64,000 nt of DNA from Nitrospirota bacterium (lineage in GTDB: Bacteria > Nitrospirota > Thermodesulfovibrionia > Thermodesulfovibrionales > Dissulfurispiraceae). The DNA lies in contig JAMCVZ010000035.1 of the NCBI GenBank assembly GCA_023476565.1, positions 1-64,000 of the forward strand, written 5' to 3'. Positions 40,665 through 49,709 of the stretch are shown one piece after another (within the stretch, counting starts at the first letter, position 1; each line of letters opens with the position of its first letter). Position numbers and translations under genes: made by a program. The notes under the pieces were generated by a model. It did not search any database. It had not been told where the DNA came from and saw only the letters and a list, made by a program, of their open reading frames with translations.

Positions 40665-42451
40665 TGGAAATCAAAAAACCGATTAACCCCAAAGACCCGC
40701 AGGATATAAAAAAAGCCCCTAAAAAGAGCCTCGAGGAGCTTGCAATAGAAAAGGGCCTCGTTACCACCGAGCAACTGCAGGAGCTCATTTCGAGGGTGAC
40801 TAAAGAGAGAAAAAACCTGGACCAGCTCCTTGTGGAAATGGGGGTGACTGCGGAGAAAGTATCTGCCGCCCTTGCGGAATCCCTCGGCTATGAATTTATC
40901 GACATCAGCGCCATCCCGATACAATCCGAGTTGCTGAAGATATTGAAGCCCGCTTATGCCAAGCATTTACGCGTATTGCCCATTAAATATCAGGACCCCG
41001 TCTTGACCGTAGCGATGGTAGAACCCAGGGACCTTATGGCCCTGGACGAAGTTACCCGTTTCTGCAAGGACGCGCGTTACAATGTCAGGAATGTAAAAGT
41101 TGTCGTAACGACCGCCGACAAGCTCTTCACTGCAATCGACAAGTTTTACGGCCTCAGGGAAAAGGCGAAAGACAAGGATAAAGATAACCTCGGTCTCGGC
41201 AGTCTCTTGGATAACGTGGCCGAATCCATGAGGAGCGAGGTCGAAGTTGCGGAGGTCAAACAGGAAGAGGCCACTGAAAACAGCGCGCCTGTCGTCATGC
41301 TCGGCAACAGGATCGTGGAAGAGGCGCTCCACAAGAGGGCCAGCGATATACATCTTGAGCCTTCCTTATATAACCTGCGCGTCAGGTATCGTATCGACGG
41401 CGATCTCCAGGAAGTCATGCGCGTCCCCAAGTATGCCCAGGATGCCCTTATTGCACGGTACAAAATAATGGCTGATTTGAGGATTGACGAAAGGCGGGTC
41501 CCCCAGGACGGAAGAATAGATTTCACAAAATTCAACCCCTCTTACGAGCTGGACCTTCGTGTCTCTACCGTACCGACCCCGTTTGGAGAGGACGTGGTCA
41601 TGAGGCTGCTGGACAAATCGGGCAACGTATTGACGATCGATATGCTCGGATTCAATGACCACTGCATGAAATTGTATAAAGAGGCCATTCAGGCGCCTTA
41701 CGGGATAATGCTCCATGTGGGACCAACGGGAAGCGGAAAATCAACCGCGCTCTTCGCGGCCCTGAAGACCCTCGATACCCCTGATTTGAAAATAGTGACT
41801 GCCGAGGACCCGGTCGAAACAACCCTGGGAGGGCAGATCATACAGAGCAGCGTCAATCCTGTTACAGGTTACACCTTTGCCAAGGCGCTCAGGGCATTCA
41901 TGAGGCATGATCCGGACATCATCCTGATAGGTGAAATAAGAGACCTGGAAACAGCAAAGGCCGCTGTCGAGGCGTCCCTCACCGGCCACATGGTCTTTTC
42001 CACGCTCCACACAAACGATGCCGTCGGGACTGTAACAAGGCTTATAGAAATGGGGATTGAGCCGTATCTTATAGCGGACTCTCTCGTCCTGGTCTGCGCA
42101 CAGAGACTCGCACGGAGGATATGCTCAAAGTGCAAAGAGTCATATACGGCGACGGCAAATGAAGAAGAGCTCTCAAAGGGCGATATAAAGGCAGGCGCCA
42201 CACTGTACAGGGGGAAAGGATGCGGGGTATGCGACGGCTCAGGAGAAAAAGGGCGCACAGGAATTTATGAAATGCTCCTCGTAAACAGGGATTTCAGGAA
42301 CCTTCTTATTAAAGGGTCCACCATGGAGGAATTGAGAAGGGTGGCAATCGAAACAGGCATGATGACATTAAGGCAGGAGGCCATCGATAAAGCGCTCAAA
42401 GGCATCATATCCCTCGAACAGGTCGTGGAAAACACGCTGGCAGACACATAA
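40664..42451 (+). CDS. pilB: Type IV pilus / type II secretion ATPase (PilB/GspE)
   Basis: A 595-residue ATPase. The N-terminal region is a GspE-type N1E domain (LEELAIEKGLVTTEQLQELI, LAESLGYEFIDISAIPI). The core has the RASDIHLEPSLYNLRVRYRI segment, Walker A GPTGSGKST, Asp box and Walker B DPDIILIGEIRD, and a zinc-binding tetracysteine (CSKCKE and CGVCDG). It powers pilin or pseudopilin assembly at the inner membrane. Whether PilB or GspE cannot be settled, since no pilin genes are in the window. It overlaps the GAF-PAS gene. Confidence 0.9.
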   Translation: MEIKKPINPKDPQDIKKAPKKSLEELAIEKGLVTTEQLQELISRVTKERKNLDQLLVEMGVTAEKVSAALAESLGYEFIDISAIPIQSELLKILKPAYAKHLRVLPIKYQDPVLTVAMVEPRDLMALDEVTRFCKDARYNVRNVKVVVTTADKLFTAIDKFYGLREKAKDKDKDNLGLGSLLDNVAESMRSEVEVAEVKQEEATENSAPVVMLGNRIVEEALHKRASDIHLEPSLYNLRVRYRIDGDLQEVMRVPKYAQDALIARYKIMADLRIDERRVPQDGRIDFTKFNPSYELDLRVSTVPTPFGEDVVMRLLDKSGNVLTIDMLGFNDHCMKLYKEAIQAPYGIMLHVGPTGSGKSTALFAALKTLDTPDLKIVTAEDPVETTLGGQIIQSSVNPVTGYTFAKALRAFMRHDPDIILIGEIRDLETAKAAVEASLTGHMVFSTLHTNDAVGTVTRLIEMGIEPYLIADSLVLVCAQRLARRICSKCKESYTATANEEELSKGDIKAGATLYRGKGCGVCDGSGEKGRTGIYEMLLVNRDFRNLLIKGSTMEELRRVAIETGMMTLRQEAIDKALKGIISLEQVVENTLADT

Positions 42452-42459
42452 CCTTCCTT

Positions 42460-44493
42460 ATGGAAAAACCTGCATTCAGAAAGGGAACGCTCAACTACCT
42501 CGTACGGGAACTGGCATCCAACCTTACCGAAAAATCCAATAAGATCAGGACGGGCATCGTAATCGGCCTTCTTATCACCATCCTGACGACATGCTTGATG
42601 CTCCTCAAATTGCATCCTCTTGAGACTGTTGAAGGCAAACTCCTCGATTACCGTTTTCAAATCAGGGGCACATTAAAAGTCCCGGAAAGCGTAGTCATTG
42701 CCGTCATCGATGAGAAGAGCATCGAGAAACTCGGCAGATGGCCCTGGAACAGGGATGTCATCGCACGGCTGGTAGAGCGGTTAAACAAGGCCGGCGCCGG
42801 AGTAATTGTATTCGATATTATTTACAGCGAGCACGAGAAGAATGACCCGCTGCTCGCAGCCGCCATAAAAGACGCGGGGAACGTGATCCTGCCCATCGTC
42901 TTTGATTTCGACAGGGAATCAAAAACACCTGACAGCGAGCTGCTGGTCAATTCCGCTTTCACGTCGGTTGAAAATCCCGAAATGTTCAAGAAGTACACTC
43001 CGATCCTGGGAAAGAGGGCTCTTATTCCTGTCCCTCAGCTCATAAAGGAAGCCATGCAGCTCGGGCACATCAATATGATCCCCGATGATGACGGCACACT
43101 GAGGTGGGAAACCCTGGTCTTGGGATACAACGGCTATCTTTATCCCTCGCTTACCCTCCAGGCCGCTGCCATATACCTCGGGGTCCCGCCTGAAAAGGTT
43201 GTCCTCAAGGCAACCGAAGGGATACAAGTCGGGAAAAGGTTTATTCCCACCGACAGGTGGGGAAGGACCCTCATCCGCTACTACGGTCCGGAAGGGACTT
43301 TCAGACATATCTCCATATCAGATATTCTGGACGGCACGGTAAAAGATGAGGAGCTGCAGGGGAAGGTTGTCCTCATAGGCGCTACCGCCATCGGCATCTA
43401 TGATTTGAGAGTGACCCCGTTTTCTCCTGCAATGCCGGGGGTAGAAAAGCATGCCAGTGTAATCGCCTCCATCCTGGAAAACAAATTTCTCAGGGCTGTC
43501 CCCCTGGCCGCCAACCTCGGCATACTGCTGCTGTCAGGGCTGTTGCTCTCATTTCTCGCGCCCCGGTATAAGGTGGCAGGCGCTGCAGGCATGGCAGCAC
43601 TGTTCCTTTTACTGGTACTCGTTCCGGGGTACTTTCTGTTTACGCAAAAGGGCCTGTGGGTAAACATTACTTATCCATCGCTCAATATTCTCCTTATCTT
43701 CATTGCCATTACCGCATACAACTATGCGGTCGAGGAGCGGTATGCAAAGAGAATGAGGGCGATGTTTTCGAGCTATGTGACCGAGAGAGTTGTCAATGAA
43801 CTGATAAAGAACCCTGACATGGCGAAACTCGGCGGTGAGCGGAGGGAAGTGACCATCCTCTTTTCCGACGTAAGGGGATTTACCTCGTTCTCGGAAAAGC
43901 ACTCTCCCGAAGAGGTTGTCGCCATACTCAATGAATACCTCGGGGCAATGACCGGGATAGTCTTCAGATGGGAGGGGACCTTAGACAAATTTATCGGGGA
44001 TGCCATCCTCGCCTTCTGGGGCGCACCCATGCCGCAGGAGAACCATGCGGAGCTTGCAGTGAAGTGCGCCCTGGATATGGTTAAAACTCTCAAAGACCTT
44101 CAGCAGAAATGGCAGGCGGAAGGCAAGCCGCTGCTCGACTGCGGCATAGGCTTGAATACCGGGGAGGTCCTTGTCGGCAATATCGGCGCGGAAGGCAAGA
44201 AAATGGATTATACAGTAATAGGGGACAACGTAAACCTGGGTTCGAGGGTGGAATCGCTCACAAGGAAATATGATGCACATATCCTGATGACGGAGTTTAC
44301 GCTTAGTAAAGTCAGGGAATATGTTTCATCCGGGAAGATAGGGCATATCTCCATCACCGGGCTTGAGCGGGTTATCGTCAAAGGCAAGGAAGAGCCCGTG
44401 GGGATTTACGATGTCAAGGCGTTGGAACCGGGGGCAAAATCCGGGATAGTTGACGTTGATGAAGATAAGATTGTAAAGCTGAAAGAGAAATAA
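42460..44493 (+). CDS. CHASE2-domain adenylate/guanylate cyclase
   Basis: A 677-residue membrane cyclase. An N-terminal span (IVIGLLITILTTCLMLLKL) is followed by a periplasmic CHASE2 domain (VIAVIDEKSIEKLGRWPWNR, GAGVIVFDIIYSE). Three spans near residues 340-410 come next, then a class III cyclase domain with VTILFSDVRGFTSFSEKHS (metal-binding Asp), KFIGDAILAFWGAP (second Asp) and TGEVLVGNIGAEGKKMDYTV. It makes cAMP or cGMP in response to an extracellular cue. FecR and TPR genes lie nearby at 45-53 kb; CHASE2 cyclases are often found with FecR proteins. Confidence 0.92.
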   Translation: MEKPAFRKGTLNYLVRELASNLTEKSNKIRTGIVIGLLITILTTCLMLLKLHPLETVEGKLLDYRFQIRGTLKVPESVVIAVIDEKSIEKLGRWPWNRDVIARLVERLNKAGAGVIVFDIIYSEHEKNDPLLAAAIKDAGNVILPIVFDFDRESKTPDSELLVNSAFTSVENPEMFKKYTPILGKRALIPVPQLIKEAMQLGHINMIPDDDGTLRWETLVLGYNGYLYPSLTLQAAAIYLGVPPEKVVLKATEGIQVGKRFIPTDRWGRTLIRYYGPEGTFRHISISDILDGTVKDEELQGKVVLIGATAIGIYDLRVTPFSPAMPGVEKHASVIASILENKFLRAVPLAANLGILLLSGLLLSFLAPRYKVAGAAGMAALFLLLVLVPGYFLFTQKGLWVNITYPSLNILLIFIAITAYNYAVEERYAKRMRAMFSSYVTERVVNELIKNPDMAKLGGERREVTILFSDVRGFTSFSEKHSPEEVVAILNEYLGAMTGIVFRWEGTLDKFIGDAILAFWGAPMPQENHAELAVKCALDMVKTLKDLQQKWQAEGKPLLDCGIGLNTGEVLVGNIGAEGKKMDYTVIGDNVNLGSRVESLTRKYDAHILMTEFTLSKVREYVSSGKIGHISITGLERVIVKGKEEPVGIYDVKALEPGAKSGIVDVDEDKIVKLKEK

Positions 44494-44907
44494 TCAGTTT
44501 TCGAAGCGAATAACCTTTTTTATAACCTTCACAAATCTTTCCGCCATTTCAAAGGCCTCTGCAGAATCTTTTATGCTGAAGCTCGATTCAGGGTAGTAAT
44601 CGGCCTCCTCTCTCAATTTCATAAGCCTGCCGATAATTCTGCTGACATCCTCTTCTCTAATCTCTTTCGTTTTTATGTAATAAAGGCTGAACATCCTTTC
44701 TACTCCCTCATGACTTTTGGGAGCAATGCCTTTAAAAAGAAGAGAAGCTTTCGCGGCATGATAAACAGCATAATATGAAGAAACAACGCTCTTAAAATAA
44801 ATTCCATTGTTTTCGAGTAGCTTTGCTGTTTTAATTTCCTCTAATGCTCTCTTAAGCTCATACTGAGCAAGGAGCTTCCCTTCCTTTTTCCCTAATCTAT
44901 CGACCAT
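44494..44907 (-). CDS. HEPN-domain protein of a HEPN/MNT pair
   Basis: A 137-residue helical HEPN protein (UPF0332-like): AQYELKRALEEIKTAKLL, FKSVVSSYYAVYHAAKASLL and SHEGVERMFSLYYIK. HEPN proteins of this type are the toxin (often RNase) partner of a small nucleotidyltransferase. Its start overlaps the end of the MNT gene by 16 bases, giving coupled translation. The canonical Rx4-6H catalytic motif is not obvious, so activity is uncertain. Confidence 0.82.
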   Translation of the reverse strand: MVDRLGKKEGKLLAQYELKRALEEIKTAKLLENNGIYFKSVVSSYYAVYHAAKASLLFKGIAPKSHEGVERMFSLYYIKTKEIREEDVSRIIGRLMKLREEADYYPESSFSIKDSAEAFEMAERFVKVIKKVIRFEN

Positions 44908-45260
44908 AAGACAATCCCTTCTCTTTTAATGCTTCTTATAAACAGGCTGACTTTCGTTTCAAAATCCGATTCTGACACAAAAATAGCTGATACCACAATA
45001 TCGTTATCTACTTCATATTTATGAATGATATCGTAAATTTTGAATTTTACGGAACGGGGATTCTCTCTGTCTGTCACAAAAAGCAGGTCTATATCGGAGT
45101 CCTCGGTAAAATCACCCCGCGCCTTGGAGCCGTAGAGGATTATCCTCTTGATAAATGCATATCTACGAGTCAAGTCCCCTATAATGCCCTTAAGTCCGAC
45201 CTGCTCGTTGTAATTAAGATTTATTGTATCCAAAGTCCCGGTTGTTTGCATCTTTATCAT
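44892..45260 (-). CDS. MNT-domain nucleotidyltransferase of a HEPN/MNT pair
   Basis: A 122-residue minimal nucleotidyltransferase: the GS-x10-DxD active site appears as LYGSKARGDFTEDSDIDLLF, followed by YDIIHKYEVDNDIVVSAIF. In HEPN/MNT systems this protein usually acts as antitoxin by AMPylating the HEPN partner. ATG 45260 is chosen because it starts a regular protein; a longer frame to 45305 is basic and less likely. The gene pair is isolated between the cyclase and the lipoprotein gene. Confidence 0.85.
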   Translation of the reverse strand: MIKMQTTGTLDTINLNYNEQVGLKGIIGDLTRRYAFIKRIILYGSKARGDFTEDSDIDLLFVTDRENPRSVKFKIYDIIHKYEVDNDIVVSAIFVSESDFETKVSLFIRSIKREGIVLWSID

Positions 45261-45331
45261 CCGCAATTCATTCTGCCTCCGATCCCTCTGCAAAAAGCTT
45301 AGCACAGCATATGGGTAATTGTAACATAATT

Positions 45332-45370
45332 AAAAAAGCGGCCAGTGTTTCTCCACTAACCGCCTTTTTT
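45332..45370 (-). terminator. Terminator after the lipoprotein gene
   Basis: On the minus strand AAAAAAGGCGGTTAGTGG..CACTGGCCGC is followed by TTTTTTAAT. The stem and T tract end the FecR-lipoprotein transcript, and A tracts make it work in both directions. Confidence 0.85.
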
Positions 45371-45385
45371 GTTAGCTATGCCGGC

Positions 45386-47008
45386 TCACTGGAACATCCA
45401 GTGACTGCTAAAACTTCTCCTGTCCGAATCCCGCGCCGTAAGTACCAGATGTCCCTGCGATGGGGTCCAGCCTGAAGGCGCAACAGTCGTTATGCTCCCC
45501 GAGATTGGATCAGGACCGAGCAGCAAATCCTTATCTGTGTAAGAGCTATAGCTGGTGGCCCCGCCACTCCAATAGTTCAGCTCGGCTTTCAGCGACGTTG
45601 GAGTAAAAGCAGCAGGCTTGTTAGAAGAAAAGGTGAGTGTGCCGCCGATATTGGCTGCTGAAATACTATTATCCATCGATGTAGGGGCATGACCATTGAT
45701 ACTTAACAGAGGCGGGAAAGCCCCCATCCCCAAAGCTCCCAACTCTGAATTCTTGTATGGCCGTTTAGGGAGTATTACAGCCCTCTTTTCAACAATATTG
45801 GTAGCTGCGTCCATAATGGTAACTGCATAAGAGGCATTATCAGGAACACCGTCCAGAACGCTATCATTTGCCGGTAGTATTACAAACAGACTCCACTTAT
45901 CTGTAGGGATGCTGGCCTGAGAATCAAGGGCGAGGGAATTATCATTATTCGCGCCCCCTACTTTGGTGAAGGTTACGCCGCCGCCTTGATTTGAAGCATT
46001 CACATATCCCGGCAGCCCGGGGCCGGTCACTCTCGCATACTGAAGCCCCCAGTTACCCTTATCTTTTATTTCAATGTTGAAACCGGTCGCCTGAGTAATT
46101 GAGGGATAGCCAAATGCCGTCCAGCCCAACAGGTCAGTCCATTTATGCGCCTCGGCAGTAATCCGGACCTCTGACTTATATCCATTCCCTTTAAATTTCA
46201 GCGAACCTCCTTCATGGATGACAGTAAAGCCATCCTCTGGAAAATCTTGAGAGCCGTCATCAAAGTAAGCGGCGCCATCTACCCTGTAAGAGCCATCGCT
46301 GTTCGGAGTTAAAGAGAGGACGGTAACACTGGTAATCTTCTTTACATTCGTTGGAGGATCTTTGAGCATATCGTTTATGGCTTGTGTCCTGTTCCATCCA
46401 CTATCTATTCCAAAGGTGGAGTCTGTTGCATAAAACGGCTCGAGATCAGCAGATGATAAAGCAGTACCCTTATTAAAAACAGTGGCGAAGCTGTTAAGAA
46501 AATCCTGCACCACCGTATTTATATTCTTGGAGGTCACCGGCACATCAACAGTCCCGCCGTTCAGATCCATTTTAGTATCCCCGCGGTATACCAGATGACC
46601 TGTATTGTCCTCCTCCTCGATAAGAAAATATCTGCCTTTGCCATTTGGAACATCAAAGGTCGCCACGAGGTCGGCCCCTCCGGGAGTAACGTTGAATGCG
46701 CCCGTAATCGGTGTGGCAAGGTCACTGGCGCTGATGGTGACTTTAATTTTATAGACATTGGAGGGCATTAACGCTATGGCGCTGTCGGGCATCAACTTCC
46801 TGAAAAAGCGCTGTATACCTGCAAGGAAAGCACTTTTATTTGCAGATATCCTCGCTATCCTGACATCCCCGCCTATCGCTATCGTCACTTTCGATGTTCC
46901 TGCGCCTCCTGATGATGAGCCGCCACCGCCGCCGCCACCGCCGCATGAGGCCAAAAGTGTGATAATTGCAATGCTGAAAACAGCTTGTTTTAAAAAATTT
47001 CTTTTCAT
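45386..47008 (-). CDS. Exported lipoprotein of unknown function (paralogue of 49710)
   Basis: A 540-residue lipoprotein. The signal ends at lipobox LLASC, followed by a Gly-rich tail. A ~150-residue N-terminal domain (KVTIAIGGDVRIARISANKS, MPSNVYKIKVTISASDL, PNGKGRYFLIEEEDN) is shared with the protein at 49710. The middle part (DLEPFYATDSTFGIDSGWNR and following) resembles nuclear-transport-factor-2-like folds. The rest is beta-rich. ATG 47008 starts MKRNFLKQAVFSIAIITLLA. It lies 19 bases after fecR. Confidence 0.75.
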   Translation of the reverse strand: MKRNFLKQAVFSIAIITLLASCGGGGGGGGSSSGGAGTSKVTIAIGGDVRIARISANKSAFLAGIQRFFRKLMPDSAIALMPSNVYKIKVTISASDLATPITGAFNVTPGGADLVATFDVPNGKGRYFLIEEEDNTGHLVYRGDTKMDLNGGTVDVPVTSKNINTVVQDFLNSFATVFNKGTALSSADLEPFYATDSTFGIDSGWNRTQAINDMLKDPPTNVKKITSVTVLSLTPNSDGSYRVDGAAYFDDGSQDFPEDGFTVIHEGGSLKFKGNGYKSEVRITAEAHKWTDLLGWTAFGYPSITQATGFNIEIKDKGNWGLQYARVTGPGLPGYVNASNQGGGVTFTKVGGANNDNSLALDSQASIPTDKWSLFVILPANDSVLDGVPDNASYAVTIMDAATNIVEKRAVILPKRPYKNSELGALGMGAFPPLLSINGHAPTSMDNSISAANIGGTLTFSSNKPAAFTPTSLKAELNYWSGGATSYSSYTDKDLLLGPDPISGSITTVAPSGWTPSQGHLVLTARDSDRRSFSSHWMFQ

Positions 47009-47027
47009 TTCACGCAACTCCACTCTT

Positions 47028-47972
47028 TTATTGATGATTAATCTTTATCCTTACGCCGGTACTCGTACTGACAGCGCCGGTAGCCTCGGTAACTGTAAGT
47101 ACATTTCTATTTGTGGGCGTCGCTATAGATGGAGGCATGCCGGCGCTTTGAGCGGCTGTAGTTAAAGCGCTGCTTCCAGCGGACGCAATAGCTGATGCCG
47201 CTGCAGCCCCTGCCTGTGCTGAGATAGCATCCCCTGATGAAGCCGCACCACTATCAGCCTTTGACTGCGGGGCTCCACTGTCGGACTTTGCGGCCGCTTT
47301 CTCTCCCTGCTTCGATTCGCCTTCCGACTTCTTGTCAGACGATTTGGACGGTTTTACCCCCTCTTCCTGCTTTTTGAATTCCTTCTCGCTGTAAGGCCTT
47401 TGGGTCGGGGGCTGTCCATAAACCGCTTCGCCGACCCTGCCGGCGGTAACCGTCACTTTTCCGAGTGGATTGGAAAACTCGACAGCGCCCTCCTTGATAT
47501 ACACCCTTTCAACAGTGCCGGAGAAAAGAATACCCTGTGTGCCTCTCACTCCTGCAATGGCCGTTCTCGTCTTCATCTCGAATTTGCTGCCCTCGGCGGC
47601 ATATACTGGCCTGGGAACATTGAAGCTTGTCCTTCCCCTCTGGAGCTTCACCGAAACCACCCTCTTGTTTTCATCGGGCTTATAAAGGTATTCCTCTATA
47701 CCGAGCCTTGATTTCGGCCCCACGGTCATCACGCTGTTGTCGATAAACGTTATCTCCGCGCTGCCGTCACTCTTTGTCCTTAGGATGTCTCCGATCGAAA
47801 GACTATCGTTGACTTTTGCCGGGATGACGGCAGTTGCTCCTGTCCTGAGAATATCCACATTGCCTGCAACCTTTGTTATCTTGCCCGCCACCTGGGAAAA
47901 AGCCATGGCAGGAAAAATGACGAGGAATGCAAGAAGCGCAATAAATAGAAACTGAAATTTAAATCTCTTCAT
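47028..47972 (-). CDS. FecR-domain exported protein, copy 1
   Basis: A 314-residue exported protein with a signal peptide (FLFIALLAFLVIFPAMAFS) and a FecR domain: GKITKVAGNVDILRTGATAV, GDILRTKSDGSAEITFIDNS, KFEMKTRTAIAGVRGTQGI. The C-terminal third is low complexity (Lys/Ser then Ala-rich), probably an unstructured linker. It closely resembles the FecR protein at 51749, and both precede a related lipoprotein gene. FecR proteins of this sort often accompany TPR/barrel proteins and adenylate cyclases at the cell surface. Confidence 0.82.
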   Translation of the reverse strand: MKRFKFQFLFIALLAFLVIFPAMAFSQVAGKITKVAGNVDILRTGATAVIPAKVNDSLSIGDILRTKSDGSAEITFIDNSVMTVGPKSRLGIEEYLYKPDENKRVVSVKLQRGRTSFNVPRPVYAAEGSKFEMKTRTAIAGVRGTQGILFSGTVERVYIKEGAVEFSNPLGKVTVTAGRVGEAVYGQPPTQRPYSEKEFKKQEEGVKPSKSSDKKSEGESKQGEKAAAKSDSGAPQSKADSGAASSGDAISAQAGAAAASAIASAGSSALTTAAQSAGMPPSIATPTNRNVLTVTEATGAVSTSTGVRIKINHQ

Positions 47973-47984
47973 GATCAAGCCCCT

Positions 47985-49535
47985 TTAAAATCTGAACTCA
48001 ATACTCATGGTATAAAGGTTCTTCTTGAAATCAAAGACCCCTATATTGGAGTCGTCCCTTATATAGGCATATCCCACACTTACATCCAACGGCTTAAGAA
48101 GGGTGTAGGTAAGCGATGCCTGTGCCGTAAGGGTATCGTCCCTCCTCTTTACTCCATAGGTGGTGTGAACATGCTTGAATTGCTGGTGATAATACTCTCC
48201 GAATACGTTCGCCTTCAATCTGTTGTTCAGAAAAGGATACAGGATGCCTGCCGACCCCTTCACTCCGGCATAGTCCCAGTTGGCGCCTTCTGCGTTGTTG
48301 TCATCGAATTCGGCCCTCAGATTAAACAGGCCGTTTCCACCCGCAAGGGTGTAGAAATATCCAGCGCCTCCCCCGAAATTATCCGCATCCCTGTCCTCTT
48401 CCTTGACAGGGAAGCTGCCGAATTTCTTTTGGAAGAAATCAAAGTTCTGATCGTCTTTCCTGTATTTCACAAACACCTGCCCCAGATGGTTGCCTTGTAT
48501 AACAAACGTATAGGAGGGGCTTGCCGTGTATGACTGCATGTATTTGGTGTAATCCACTTCAAGGTAATTGTAGGAAAGCAGAAGGCTGGCAACTCCCCGC
48601 TCCGTATTGTAGGACGGCATCACTGAAACGGTGTGGCTTACGGTATCCTGGCTGAATACCTTATCGCTTGAATTGATCTTCGGATAGTCGCTCTTGTTGT
48701 ACTGGCCGATGCCGAGCGCGTACGACGCCTTGACGTTCCACGGACCCTTTGCATAAAGCGCATACTCCCCGTACAGCGAGTATATCCTTTTCCAGTCCGC
48801 CTGCTTGTTCACGTCCACGAGCCCCTGAACCGTCGGCACGGCAAGGACATTATCATCATACTGGTATCCAAACCCCAGGGTCAGCCTGTAGGGAGGGGGT
48901 ATCTTCTCGAGGGCCTCGAGATAGTCCTTTGAGAACGCGGCCCAATCAGAGGTCGGGTCCTTAGTGATGAGTCCTTTGAAGATATCTTTTGCCTTCTTAT
49001 AATCTTTTTCCTGGACATAGACTGCGGCTATCTGGAAATCAGCCTGCTGCATGAGAGAAGGGTCAAGCTCCTCTGCCTTGTTGAATGCCTGTACCGCCTC
49101 TGCGTTTCTTTTAAGTTTGACAAGGATCATTCCTTTGAGATAGGCCGACTGTGCAGGCTTACTTCCATCCTTTATGGCCTCATCGGTAACGCCCAAGGCC
49201 TCTTCATAGTTGCCCATGCCGTAAAGGACATCTCCCAGAAGGTATTTGACATCCGGGGCCTTTGGGTTGAGGGCAAGGGTCTCTTTAAATGCCTTCACCG
49301 CTTCAGGATAGTCCTGCATCTCCCTGCGGGTAAGACCGATATACAATGTTATATTCGGGTCCTTGGGATCATTTTTATATGCCTGCTCAAAAAAACCGAG
49401 CGCCTCCTCGTAATTCTCAGCCCTGAATTCCGTAATCCCTTTTTCAAAAAGGGTATCGGCATATGAGAGCCCTGCCGAACCGGAAAGGATCAGCAGAACC
49501 AAAAGCAGGAACGACAATTGTCGCCGTATATTCAT
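47985..49535 (-). CDS. TPR protein with C-terminal outer-membrane beta-barrel
   Basis: A 516-residue exported protein. After a signal peptide (LSFLLLVLLILSGSAGLSYA) there are about six TPR units (residues 28-220): FEKGITEFRAENYEEALGFF, LYIGLTRREMQDYPEAVKAF and following. The C-terminal ~290 residues are beta-strands with many aromatic residues and end in LYTMSIEFRF, typical of a barrel of the surface-lipoprotein-assembly-modifier kind. ATG 49535 after GAGGGGGGCG is chosen. It is directly followed by fecR copy 1, suggesting a joint cell-surface function. Confidence 0.82.
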   Translation of the reverse strand: MNIRRQLSFLLLVLLILSGSAGLSYADTLFEKGITEFRAENYEEALGFFEQAYKNDPKDPNITLYIGLTRREMQDYPEAVKAFKETLALNPKAPDVKYLLGDVLYGMGNYEEALGVTDEAIKDGSKPAQSAYLKGMILVKLKRNAEAVQAFNKAEELDPSLMQQADFQIAAVYVQEKDYKKAKDIFKGLITKDPTSDWAAFSKDYLEALEKIPPPYRLTLGFGYQYDDNVLAVPTVQGLVDVNKQADWKRIYSLYGEYALYAKGPWNVKASYALGIGQYNKSDYPKINSSDKVFSQDTVSHTVSVMPSYNTERGVASLLLSYNYLEVDYTKYMQSYTASPSYTFVIQGNHLGQVFVKYRKDDQNFDFFQKKFGSFPVKEEDRDADNFGGGAGYFYTLAGGNGLFNLRAEFDDNNAEGANWDYAGVKGSAGILYPFLNNRLKANVFGEYYHQQFKHVHTTYGVKRRDDTLTAQASLTYTLLKPLDVSVGYAYIRDDSNIGVFDFKKNLYTMSIEFRF

Positions 49536-49624
49536 GAACGCCCCCCTCATAGAGATATATTTCATATTTAAATTACCACATAGATTACATTATCAGCCGA
49601 TTTCATGCAATATATCATGAGTAA

Positions 49625-49699
49625 GGGGACAGTCCCTATTCTACGACTTCGCTTCGTCCGTGGTAAACCACCTACTGTTGGTAAATAGGGACAGTCCCC
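49625..49699 (-). repeat. GGGGACWGTCCC palindromic element, copy B
   Basis: The same ends as copy A (GGGGACAGTCCCTATTC at the left, AAATAGGGACAGTCCCC at the right), but the core is reversed relative to copy A: CTACGACTTCGCTTCG.. to ..CCACCTACTGTTGG. The flanks CATGAGTAAG and GCGCACCC resemble copy A's. It lies between the repeat lipoprotein and TPR-barrel genes. Confidence 0.9.
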
Positions 49700-49709
49700 A
49701 GCGCACCCA